Assembly: GCF_007858275.1 (NCBI RefSeq)
Contig: NZ_VFEV01000002.1
Location: forward strand, 124,001-188,000
Source of the DNA: Pseudomonas proteolytica
GTDB lineage: Bacteria; Pseudomonadota; Gammaproteobacteria; Pseudomonadales; Pseudomonadaceae
Reading direction: 5' to 3'
DNA: 64,000 nt
The position numbers were made by a program, and so were the translations under genes. The stretch's first letter is position 1. The number at the start of each line of letters is the position of its first letter. Shown here piece after piece: positions 27,874 through 36,400 of this stretch. The notes below the pieces were generated by a model. The model ran no database searches. It was not told the origin of the DNA and was given only the letters and a program-made list of their open reading frames with translations.

Positions 27874-28833
27874 ATGCAAATTGCTTTGGCGCCCATGGAG
27901 GGGTTGGTCGACAACATCCTGCGGGACGTGCTGACCCAGGTGGGTGGTATCGATTGGTGCGTGACCGAATTTATTCGGGTCAACGACCGCCTGCTGACCC
28001 CGGCCTATTTCCACAAGCTTGCCCCTGAACTGCTGCACGGTGCCAAGACCGCTGCGGGCGTGCCGTTGCGCGTGCAGTTGCTCGGTTCCGACCCGGTGTG
28101 CCTGGCGGAAAACGCCGCACTGGCCTGTGAGTTGGGCTCTGAGGTTATCGACCTGAACTTCGGCTGCCCGGCCAAGACCGTCAACAAGTCCCGCGGTGGC
28201 GCGGTGCTGCTCAAGGAGCCGGAGCTGCTCAACCAGATCGTCGAACACGTGCGCCGTGCCGTGCCTGCGCATATCCCAGTGACCGCCAAGATGCGCCTGG
28301 GCTTTGACAGCCCGGACGGCGCTCTGGTGTGCGCCACGGCCCTGGCTGAAGGTGGCGCGGCGCATATTGTGGTGCATGCGCGGACCAAGGCCGATGGCTA
28401 CAAGCCGCCTGCACACTGGGAGTGGATCCCGCGGGTGCAGGACGTGGTCAAGGTCCCGGTATTTGCCAATGGTGATATCTGGTGTGTCGAGGATTGGCGG
28501 CGCTGCCGTGAGATCAGCGGGGTCGAAGACATCATGCTCGGTCGCGGCCTGGTAGCGCGTCCCGACCTGGCCCGGCAAATCGCCGCCGCGCGCGCTGGTC
28601 AGGACGTGGTGGAGATGACCTGGGAGGACATGCAGCCCATGCTCCAGGAGTTCTGGAGGCAGTCCGTGGCGCAATTGACCGAACGCCAGGCGCCGGGCCG
28701 ACTGAAGCAGTGGCTGGCCATGCTGACGCGAAATTACCCGCAAGCCGTGGAGCTGTTTACCGCGTTGCGCAGGGAAACCGATCTTCAGCAGGTTAGCCGT
28801 CTACTCGGAATGCCCCATCCGCAAGGGGCCTGA
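27874..28833 (+). CDS. dusC: tRNA-dihydrouridine(16) synthase
   Basis: This encodes a 319-aa FMN enzyme that reduces uridine in the tRNA D-loop. [25 protein letters not shown] is the flavin-binding start. The catalytic Cys is in [20 protein letters not shown], and KMRLGF, VHARTK and GDI/MLGRGL are the remaining TIM-barrel motifs. Length and the DYCVTEF-like segment ([15 protein letters not shown]) fit the DusC branch. It appears to be monocistronic. Confidence 0.94.
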   Translation: MQIALAPMEGLVDNILRDVLTQVGGIDWCVTEFIRVNDRLLTPAYFHKLAPELLHGAKTAAGVPLRVQLLGSDPVCLAENAALACELGSEVIDLNFGCPAKTVNKSRGGAVLLKEPELLNQIVEHVRRAVPAHIPVTAKMRLGFDSPDGALVCATALAEGGAAHIVVHARTKADGYKPPAHWEWIPRVQDVVKVPVFANGDIWCVEDWRRCREISGVEDIMLGRGLVARPDLARQIAAARAGQDVVEMTWEDMQPMLQEFWRQSVAQLTERQAPGRLKQWLAMLTRNYPQAVELFTALRRETDLQQVSRLLGMPHPQGA

Positions 28834-28852
28834 AATTTTTCCTGCAGCCTCT

Positions 28853-28879
28853 CTTGAAATGTAATTGGCGGTCCTTATC
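28853..28879 (+). promoter_or_regulatory. Sigma-32 (heat-shock) promoter of the ibpA-type gene
   Basis: CTTGAAA (28853-28859) is followed after 13 bases by CCTTATCT (28873-28880), close to the heat-shock consensus CTTGAAA / CCCCATNT. It lies about 70 bases before the proposed thermometer stem and start codon. Confidence 0.75.
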
Positions 28880-28923
28880 TAGGGATTACACGATGCCGAA
28901 TTCGGGTCGTGGAGATAAAGAAC

Positions 28924-28942
28924 CTTGCTGATATTTCAGGAG
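28924..28942 (+). promoter_or_regulatory. ROSE-type RNA thermometer: anti-SD/SD stem
   Basis: In the leader, CUUGCU (28924-28929) can pair with the ribosome site AGGAG (28938-28942), leaving one G bulged. This U(U/C)GCU-against-AGGA pairing with a bulged G is the hallmark of the ROSE element found ahead of small heat-shock genes. At low temperature it would hide the ribosome site eight bases before the start codon at 28951. Confidence 0.8.
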
Positions 28943-28950
28943 ATTTGACT

Positions 28951-29400
28951 ATGAGTACTGCATTTTCCCTGGCGCCGCTGTTCCGCTCCTCCGTCGGTTT
29001 TGATCGTTTCAACGATCTGTTCGAGACCGCACTGCGCAATGAGCCGGGCAGCAGCTACCCACCCTACAACGTCGAGAAGCATGGTGAAGACGAGTACCGC
29101 ATTGTCATCGCGGCTGCCGGCTTCCAGGAAGACGATCTGGAGCTACAGGTGGAGAAAGGCGTATTGACCGTCAGTGGCGGCAAGCGCGACACCAAGGCTG
29201 AGAGCGTTACCTATCTGCACCAAGGTATTGCCCAGCGCGCCTTCAAACTGTCGTTCCGCTTGGCGGACCACATTGAAATCAAGGCGGCGGACCTGAGCAA
29301 CGGCTTGTTGAGTATCGATCTGTTGCGGGTGGTGCCGGAAGAAGCCAAGGCCAAGCGCATTCCCATCAATGGCGCGCAGAAGCCAGCTTTGCAACATTGA
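28951..29400 (+). CDS. ibpA: Small heat-shock protein, Hsp20/IbpA family
   Basis: This encodes a 149-aa cytoplasmic holdase. The N-terminus STAFSLAPLFRSSVGFDRFNDLFETAL and PPYNVEKHGEDEYRIVIAAAGF are as in IbpA. The alpha-crystallin domain spans about 35-125, with LSNGLLSIDLLRVVPE as its last strands, and a C-terminal KRIPI (I-x-I-type) anchor supports oligomers. The start follows AGGAG. Expression is likely controlled twice, by a sigma-32-like promoter and a ROSE thermometer. Confidence 0.95.
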   Translation: MSTAFSLAPLFRSSVGFDRFNDLFETALRNEPGSSYPPYNVEKHGEDEYRIVIAAAGFQEDDLELQVEKGVLTVSGGKRDTKAESVTYLHQGIAQRAFKLSFRLADHIEIKAADLSNGLLSIDLLRVVPEEAKAKRIPINGAQKPALQH

Positions 29401-29433
29401 GTCCATGTATTTAAGTTTTTCACCTCCTCTGAA

Positions 29434-29459
29434 AAGGGCGCCTCTGGCGCCCTTTTTTT
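29434..29459 (+). terminator. Terminator of ibpA
   Basis: AAGGGCGCC and GGCGCCCTT pair around a three-base loop and run into seven T residues, 33 bases after the stop. Confidence 0.92.
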
Positions 29460-29966
29460 GTTTAAGGTTCTGTTGGGCGGGCAAGTAATTCAGATGCCGT
29501 CAGTTAAATTCATGTTTGGTTTGATTGTATATTTTGAGCATTTTGAGAGTAGGTGTGTGTAACTTTTTTGTAGTTCTAGTCAACTGTGAGTGTTGCAGCG
29601 GTTTTTTGTTTTTTGATTTTGCTTGGCGTGGCAGCAGTATTAAACGTGCGGGAAATATCATGGGTGATGCAAAGACAGTTCAAACAATCGTGACGTTCTT
29701 TTTCCATGGCGCAGTTTATTAGCGAGTATGACCTGTTTTTTTCAAGGGACGGCCTTGTAAGGCAGGCCTTTGCAGAAGTCTATAGGTAAAAGTCCGAAAT
29801 TGTCTTTTGATGTCCTTATGTTTTCCGCGATTTCTGGAACTCGAACGTTTTTTACTCCACGAAACTAGGGACTTCGAATCGGTGGCTGCCGTTTCAAGTC
29901 ATAAGTAAACACTGTTCGTTATGGGGGCCTGAGCGCCCTGTGCTGTCTTGAGAAGAGGAATGACGC
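29460..29966. other. AT-rich intergenic stretch before the hrp-box gene cluster
   Basis: About 500 bases, clearly richer in A/T than the flanking core genes. It contains one weak 65-codon frame (29525-29722) with no recognisable feature, which I do not accept as a gene. The only supported signal is the hrp box at 29836-29863. Confidence 0.6.
29836..29863 (+). promoter_or_regulatory. hrp box: HrpL-type ECF sigma promoter
   Basis: GGAACT (29836-29841), 15 bases, then CCACGAA (29857-29863). The known HrpL consensus of type III secretion genes is GGAACC-N15/16-CCACNNA, so only one of the fixed positions differs. It lies about 100 bases upstream of the start at 29967 and in the same direction. 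No similar box was found ahead of the next two genes. Confidence 0.65.
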
Positions 29967-30917
29967 ATGTCTTATCTATCTATAAACAATCCTCCAAGCG
30001 CGAATGTCGCTAATCGCCAGTTTGATTTGCCGACACCGGTACCCACGCCACCTGGAGGAAGCGATGCGAGCAAGTTGCTGGGTAATAAGTTGAATGTGTT
30101 GCCGGAATATAACCGGGCTACAGGCGGCGGACGCGACAATATTGTTGTGAGTGTTGATTCTCTTGCAAAACTGTTCGACATGTTTGAGCTTGTTTTCAAG
30201 GCGATGCGAGACCTGTTGTCTGGCAAAAAGCCCTTACCCGAACCAACACCGGGGGATAAAACGGTAACTACCGGCCTGGACGGCAAAGTGCAGGTTGACG
30301 CTGGCAAACAACCGGAGAAGAAGGCACAGATCGACAGCAAGCCCCAGATACTCGGCAATGACGCCAAGGTGCAGGTCGAGGCTGAAAAATCGCAGGAGAA
30401 GAAGACGCAGGCCGATGGCAAGCCCGTGATGCCAGGTGCAGATACGAAAGTGAATTCGGATGTGGGCAGGCACCCCGTGGTGCTACCCAATATCACAATT
30501 ACACCGAGGGTTCCTGGTACCGACTCCAAGGCATCGTCTGACACGGTTGTGCGGGTAAACGTCGATCTCAATGTGAACAATTGCCACTGCCCGGAGGACT
30601 CTCATCCTGCTGTGCCAAAGGTCGACACTCGTGTGCGGCCGCATCCGAGGCCGCTCCCGACGATCGACCCGCAAGCCCGGCCCGACTTGGTTCACAGGCC
30701 AATAGTGTCCTTGACCGACCGCCAGGTAACACCTGATCGGGTGCCTGATTTGGCAGTACCGGAAACCGACGCGCAGGTGCCGCCTGCTGTTCGTCCCCGG
30801 CCAACCCCAGTGATGCCGTCGCACGACCCCAAGCCTGAGCCAGACCTGACGTCGCCTGGCCCTGATTGCCGCCCGGGTGAAAGAAGCTGGGCGCGGGGCT
30901 TGTCTCGCCGGTTCTAG
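29967..30917 (+). CDS. Unknown proline-rich repeat protein, candidate type III secreted protein
   Basis: This encodes a 316-aa hydrophilic protein without a signal peptide or membrane helix. The N-terminus (MSYLSINNPPSANVANRQF) is rich in Ser/Asn/Pro, as in type III secretion signals. Residues about 45-95 can form an amphipathic helix (SLAKLFDMFELVFKAMRDLLSGKK) followed by a Pro/Thr linker, a layout shared with the next protein. Residues 96-175 hold about three imperfect 27-residue repeats (KVQVDAGKQPEKKAQIDSKP, KVQVEAEKSQEKKTQADGKP, KVNSDVGRHP). The C-terminal half is Pro/Asp/Arg-rich with a CHC pair. It follows an hrp box. I do not recognise the family; the secretion claim is inference. Confidence 0.7.
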   Translation: MSYLSINNPPSANVANRQFDLPTPVPTPPGGSDASKLLGNKLNVLPEYNRATGGGRDNIVVSVDSLAKLFDMFELVFKAMRDLLSGKKPLPEPTPGDKTVTTGLDGKVQVDAGKQPEKKAQIDSKPQILGNDAKVQVEAEKSQEKKTQADGKPVMPGADTKVNSDVGRHPVVLPNITITPRVPGTDSKASSDTVVRVNVDLNVNNCHCPEDSHPAVPKVDTRVRPHPRPLPTIDPQARPDLVHRPIVSLTDRQVTPDRVPDLAVPETDAQVPPAVRPRPTPVMPSHDPKPEPDLTSPGPDCRPGERSWARGLSRRF

Positions 30918-31020
30918 TGCGTCCGCTACATCAGTAAACACCCACTAAAGTTCTTGATTTCAATCAGTGACCTCTTCGGCAAAGTTTAGGCCGGAGGGGC
31001 ACTTTGTGGCAGGAAAACTA

Positions 31021-31944
31021 ATGTCTAACTTAACTATTAACAGAGCTACAAACGTGCCATGTGATTGTTTGGGTAGGGTAGAGGGGGACTTTAACTCGTT
31101 GCAGCCACAGCGTCTTAGGCAGACCGCGGGCTTCGTTGACCTATCTAACAGTTTCACGGATTTCAGGGGTGACGTTGCAACTAAGGAGGCGGAACTAAAA
31201 AATCTTGTTTCAGCGTTCATGAATCTGCTGAGTCAGCTATCAGCGTTGTTGTCAGGACGGGATAAAGAGAAACGCGTCCAAACCGATGTGATTCCTGACA
31301 AGCCTACACCGGCAGTGCCAACGCCCGATTCACACCCGGTCAGGATTGAGGGGCTTTCGGAAAAGCGCAACGGGGCCAAGGCCGATGATATCTGGAGCGG
31401 CTTTCGTCAGGGCCCGGATGGTAACTGCGTAACGGTATCGGCAATCAAGGCGGCGATGCATAAATTCGGACAGAGCCCTACTGATATTTATAAAGAAGTC
31501 AGTAAAACCGAGCGCGGTTATCACGTTGTGATGCGAGATGGCTTTCGCTTGACGCTGACTCATGAGGAGTTGAAGCAAGCGGCGCAGGGCGCGCGTTTTG
31601 TTGGAAAAGACAAGGGAATGCTCAAGGATGCTCAGTTTCTGTTTGCCGTCAGCGCCAAGCGCGCCCAAATGGAAAACAACGATGGCCGAGCGGCTAGAAG
31701 TTTTAGCGCGGCAATCCGCAGCCTGAATGATGGTGAGGATGAGAGAGGGGCGGGAGAGGGTTTCCTGCGGTTGGGCTTGAAGAAGCACATGAAGCGTGTG
31801 GCGGTAAGTGTGCTGGCCAGGGGGCAAGTCGGCATGGTCAACCGCACCGGGCATTCGGTTGCGGTGATTGGTGGCAAGGAAGAGTTGTGGGGCCGGAAAG
31901 GAAGGACGCCCAGCCAGGGGCACGCAGTCGCGTTAGTCGACTGA
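31021..31944 (+). CDS. Papain-like cysteine peptidase-type protein, candidate type III effector
   Basis: This encodes a 307-aa protein with no signal peptide; ATG 31021 has AGGA seven bases upstream and is preferred over GTG 30967. Residues 1-105 form a Ser/Asn-rich start, an amphipathic helix (LKNLVSAFMNLLSQLSALLSG) and a Pro-rich linker. Residues 122-307 form a domain beginning DDIWSGFRQGPDGNCVTVSAIKAAM. Gln130 lies six residues before Cys136, as the oxyanion Gln does in papain, and His278 (GHSVAVI) with Glu288 could complete the site. It shares this domain with the next gene. The family is unknown to me; peptidase activity is inference. Confidence 0.7.
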   Translation: MSNLTINRATNVPCDCLGRVEGDFNSLQPQRLRQTAGFVDLSNSFTDFRGDVATKEAELKNLVSAFMNLLSQLSALLSGRDKEKRVQTDVIPDKPTPAVPTPDSHPVRIEGLSEKRNGAKADDIWSGFRQGPDGNCVTVSAIKAAMHKFGQSPTDIYKEVSKTERGYHVVMRDGFRLTLTHEELKQAAQGARFVGKDKGMLKDAQFLFAVSAKRAQMENNDGRAARSFSAAIRSLNDGEDERGAGEGFLRLGLKKHMKRVAVSVLARGQVGMVNRTGHSVAVIGGKEELWGRKGRTPSQGHAVALVD

Positions 31945-32126
31945 TGGGGGGTGGTTGGTAGGTAAATAGCGGTTTTTACAGTGGGTGTTGATTCAAGAAT
32001 AAAAGTGGTTGTTTTTATCCTGCGCAGGTTTTTATTCGTCATTGTGTTTTTAAGTTTGAATTCGTCACTTATCGGCTCTGTGTTGTTTGTCGTGTCTTTA
32101 ATAATGTTTTTAGGTAGGAGACTCCT
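31945..32126. other. AT-rich spacer between the two paralogous genes
   Basis: 182 bases, T-rich, with no coding frame or hairpin of note. A good ribosome site (GTAGGAGAC) stands at its end. No hrp box is visible, so the third gene may depend on readthrough or on a promoter I cannot recognise. Confidence 0.5.
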
Positions 32127-33446
32127 ATGAGTATCGGTATGTTTGGTCGGGTGTTGTTTGATGGTTTGAATGCGGCTCATGAATCTGTCCGGCGTTTATC
32201 GACAGTCACATTGTCGGCGGCCGGGGGGAACAAACCCCGCGATATTTTGAATGCGTTTGCCGCCACGCGACGTAACTTTGGTGAGTCTTTTGATAATAGT
32301 ACCCATGCCGCAGTCATTAAATTGATGATGATGACCTTTGGTCAAAGTCCACATGATATGTTTGAAAAGGTCAAGGCGGTGGGCGACGGTTATGAAATCA
32401 CGATGAAAGATGAGTTCAGGGTTCATGTGTCTGCCGAGGAACTAAGGATGACCGCGCAGGCATCACGGTTTGCCGGGAACGATGGCATGGCGGTTTCGGA
32501 CGCCAACGTAGTGCTTGCGGCATTTATCAAGCGCAAGCAACTGACCGGCAATCATGAGCGTTTCGAAGACGTCCTGCTCAAGAGTCTAGAAGGTGAAACT
32601 ACCCAAAACTTCTTGCGTGGTATGGGCCTGATGGGTTTTGCCCAGTTTGTGCCTGCAACCTATATGGCGGCGCGTGGCGCATTGGGTGTCGTGGAGACCC
32701 ATAACTTCGGCTCGGCTTTTGTGATGGACAACACCCAACATCTTTATTCGGAGCAGCGCAAGGTAGATAAAAGTTATGGGTTCATGTTGTTCAATGATAA
32801 AAAAACGCCTGATGTGTCGCCCGAAATAGTTGATGAAAAGGCCCCGCCTCTTTCCAGTGTGCCAGTGGGTATCCGCCCCGCTAATATCTGGAGTGGTTTT
32901 TACCAGGGCGTAGAAGGTAACTGTGTCACCGTGTCAGCGATCAAGGCCGCCATGATGAAGTTTGGGCAGAATCCGCAAGGCATCTATAAAAAAATCTCCG
33001 CCACCGCTGACGGATACGAAGTGGTCATGCGCGATGGCTACAAACTGACGTTGACCCGCGACGAATTGAACAAGGCCAAGGTGCAATCAGGTTTGAAGGG
33101 CAGCAATCAATCCCTTTTGGACGATGCCAATTTTTTGTACGCCGTAAGTGCCAAACGGGCGCAATTGGAGAACAACGACGGCCGGGGAAACCAGAGCTAT
33201 GAGGTCGCCATGGATACCTTGAACGACGGTGAGTATCCCGGATCGGCGCTGCGCAGGCTGGGGCTGTATGCCTACATCCGAGAAAGCACTGTGCAAGAAC
33301 TGGCTGACGGGGCCATTGGAACGCTGGCGGACACCCACCATTCAGTGACGGTCGTTGATGGGATGTTCGACATGTATGGAGAAAAGCGCAGCCTGGCGCC
33401 CTCCAACTGGAAGGGCTACTTCGTGCGAGCGTTGAAATTGGTCTGA
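32127..33446 (+). CDS. Two-domain papain-like protein with a degenerate first copy, candidate type III effector
   Basis: This encodes a 439-aa protein without signal peptide or membrane helix. Residues 252-439 repeat the domain of the previous gene (IWSGFYQGVEGNCVTVSAIKAAM) with Gln260, Cys266, His405 and Asp415 as site residues. Residues 45-225 are a second, diverged copy, recognisable by TFGQSPHDMFEKVKAVGDGYEITMKDEF and the aligned ANVVLAAFIKRKQ. In it the Cys position is Ser58 and the His position is Asn193, so that copy should be inactive. The first 40 residues are Ser/Thr/Ala-rich. It is third in the cluster behind the hrp box and convergent with the GGDEF-EAL gene. The function is unknown. 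Confidence 0.7.
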   Translation: MSIGMFGRVLFDGLNAAHESVRRLSTVTLSAAGGNKPRDILNAFAATRRNFGESFDNSTHAAVIKLMMMTFGQSPHDMFEKVKAVGDGYEITMKDEFRVHVSAEELRMTAQASRFAGNDGMAVSDANVVLAAFIKRKQLTGNHERFEDVLLKSLEGETTQNFLRGMGLMGFAQFVPATYMAARGALGVVETHNFGSAFVMDNTQHLYSEQRKVDKSYGFMLFNDKKTPDVSPEIVDEKAPPLSSVPVGIRPANIWSGFYQGVEGNCVTVSAIKAAMMKFGQNPQGIYKKISATADGYEVVMRDGYKLTLTRDELNKAKVQSGLKGSNQSLLDDANFLYAVSAKRAQLENNDGRGNQSYEVAMDTLNDGEYPGSALRRLGLYAYIRESTVQELADGAIGTLADTHHSVTVVDGMFDMYGEKRSLAPSNWKGYFVRALKLV

Positions 33447-33487
33447 TGCCCCGTGCTGGGCCTGGCGGTTCATCTGGCGGATTGTTT

Positions 33488-36400
33488 TCAGCCTCCGGCA
33501 GCGCCCCTCAAAAGTTGCGTGAACGCGTCCACCGGCAGTGGCCGGCTATGCAAATAGCCCTGATACAGATGGCACCCCAAGCCTTGCAGGAACGCCAGTT
33601 GCTCGCAGGTTTCCACGCCTTCGGCAATCACTTCCAGGTTGAGGCTGCGCGCCATGGCTACGATCGCGCGGATGATCTCTGCATCGTTGGGGTCGTGGGT
33701 GGCATCGCGCACAAATGACTGATCGATTTTCAAGGCATCGACCGGCAGGCGCTTGAGATAGGTCAATGACGAATACCCGGTACCGAAGTCGTCCATGGCA
33801 AAGCTGACCCCGAGTTTTTTCAGGCGGCGCATTTTGCCGATGGTGTCGTCCAGGTTCTGGATCACGATGCCTTCGGTGATTTCCAGCTTCAGCAGGCTAA
33901 ATGGCAGTTGGTGCTGCTTGAGGCTGCGTTCCACCCGTTCGACAAAGTCGTTCTGGCGAAACTGCCGGGGGCTGATGTTCACGCACAGGCTGAAACCTTT
34001 GGGCTCAATCAGGCCTTCGGCAATCAGCCTGGCAAAGGTGGCGCACGCTTCATCGAGGATCCAGGTGCCCACCTCGAGGATCAGACCGCTGTCCTCCAGG
34101 ACCTTGATGAACTCTGTCGGTGATTGTGCGCCCAGTTGCGGATGCTGCCAGCGCACCAGAGCTTCGGCGCCGACAATGCGATTGCCCCGGGCATCGACCT
34201 GGGGTTGGTAATGCACGCTGAACTCGCCCCGCGACAACGCCAGGCGCAGGTCGGTCTCCATGCGCAAGCGCTCGCTGGCGGTGCGTTGCATGCTGTTATG
34301 GAACATCTGCGTGGTGTTGCGCCCGGAGTCCTTGGCCCGGTACAGGGCAATATCCGCGCGCTTGAGCAGGTCGGCCGGGGTCGAGCCGTGATCGGGAATC
34401 AGCGCAACACCAATACTGGGGGTGACCTGCAAGCGCTGGCCGTCGAGGAACATCGGTTCCGACAGCAGCTCGCGCAGGGTGTCGGACAGCAGCTGCACCT
34501 GCTTGCTGACCTCCATGCGCGTACCTTCCAGGCCGCTGAGCAGCACGACAAACTCATCGCCACCCAGGCGCGCCACGGTGTCCTCCATGCGCACGCTGGC
34601 TTCCAGGCGCGCGGTGACGATTTTCAGCACGGTATCGCCCACCGGGTGCCCGAGGGAGTCGTTGATGTGCTTGAAATGATCCAGGTCCAGAAACAACAGC
34701 GCGCCTCGCAGGTTATGACGCTTGAGCAGGGCAATCTGCTGGCTCAGGCGGTCCATCAGCAAGGCGCGGTTGGGCAGGTTGGTCAGCGGGTCGTGATAGG
34801 CCAGGTGGCGGATCTGCGCCTGCGCGCTTTTCAGCAGGCTCACATCCCGTGCGGTCAGCAGCAGGCATGGCGTTTCATTGAGGGTAATGGGCTCGACCGA
34901 CACTTCCACTGCCAGCAACTCGCCGCGCTTGTTGTGCCAGAGCATGTCCAGGTGGTGGATGCGGCCCTTGATCTGCAGTTCGGCGAGCAATGCCGAGCGT
35001 TGGTTCTCATCGGCCCAGATGCCGATCTGGTACAGGGTCAGGCCAATGGCTTCCTCGGCGCGGTAGCCGGTCAGGCGGCAGAAGCCGTCGTTGACCTCCA
35101 CGTAGCGCCCGGTGTCACGCTCGGTAATGGACACCGCGTCGGGGCTAGAGTGAAAGGCCTTGGCGAATTTTTCCTCGCTGGCCTTGAGCGCCGCTTCCGA
35201 GCGCTGTTGCTGGGTGATATCGCGCAGGGTGGTGACCACGCAGGGCTGGTTGCCGACCGTGATCAGCCGGCTGGAAATCATGCAGGTCAGACGCTGGCCA
35301 TTCTTGTGGTGGACGATGATCGCCACGTTGTTCAGCGCTTGCTCGCGGATCACCTGCTCGATGCGCTGCAGGCGTTGGGTCGGCTCATCCCACAAGCCGA
35401 TCTGCTCGGCGGTGTGATTGATGACTTCGGCGGCGGTCCAGCCAAAGGTCTGGCAGAAGCTGGGATTGATTTCGATGAATTCGCCGCTCGACAGGCGGGT
35501 GACGCAGATCGGGTCGGGGCTAGCGAGGAACAGGCTGGCGAACTTCTCTTCAGAGGCGCTCAGGCGCTGTTCGCGTTCCACCTGGTCGGTGATATCCAGC
35601 AGCGTGCCGGCCATGCGCAGGGGCGCGCCCTGGGCGTCCCGGTAAAGGCGGGCGCGGCTTTCCAGGTAGCGCGAACTGCCGTCCTCCAGTTGCACGCGGT
35701 AGGTCAGCTGGTAATTGCCTGCCGGGCCTTCACGCAGGGTGCGATAGGCGTCGCGCATGCTGGCGCGCTCCTCATCGGGCATACCTTCAAAAAACGCATC
35801 GAAGGACTCATGGAACGGATGCGGCTCCAGGCCGTGCAACTGCGCCGCCCGGGCTGAGCCGTAGAGCATGCCGCTGGGGATATGCCAGTCCCAGGTGCCC
35901 AGTTGGGCCGAATCCAGGGCCAGGTCCAGGCGTTCCTGGCTGTCCTTGAGGGCCTGTTCGGCGTTCTTGCGCTCGGTGGTGTCGAGGAACGTGCTGATCA
36001 GGTAGGCCTGGCCGTCGAGTTCGACCTTTTGGGCACTGAGGGTGCCGTCATGGATTTGCCCATTGCTGGCGCGAAACTGCACTTCCATGGTGATGGGTTC
36101 GCCCTTGCGCTGGGTCGCCTTGACCAGCAAGGCCCGTTGCTCAGGATGCACCCACAGCCCCAGGTCCAGAGTGGTACGACCGATGGCATCGGCCACCGGC
36201 CAGCCGAACAGGCTTTCAAAATACTGGTTGGCCTCACTGATCAGGCCGTCTTCCTGGCGAGTCAGCAGGACCATGTTCGGGCACAGATGAAACAGGGTGG
36301 CGAAGCGTTTTTCCGAGTGGCCCAGGGCATGTTCGCGCTCGCGTTGCTGGGTGGTTTCGCGAATCACCCCGATCATGCGCCGCCGCCCGGACGCGTCCGG

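Noticed and set aside
29525..29722. A 65-codon plus-strand frame in the AT-rich region, rich in Phe and Cys.
   Set aside because: It has no convincing ribosome site, odd composition and no recognisable feature; it lies in sequence that looks regulatory.
30918..32126. Extra hrp boxes ahead of the second and third effector-like genes.
   Set aside because: No GGAAC-N15/16-CCAC pattern is present; these genes probably depend on the first promoter or on unrecognised ones.
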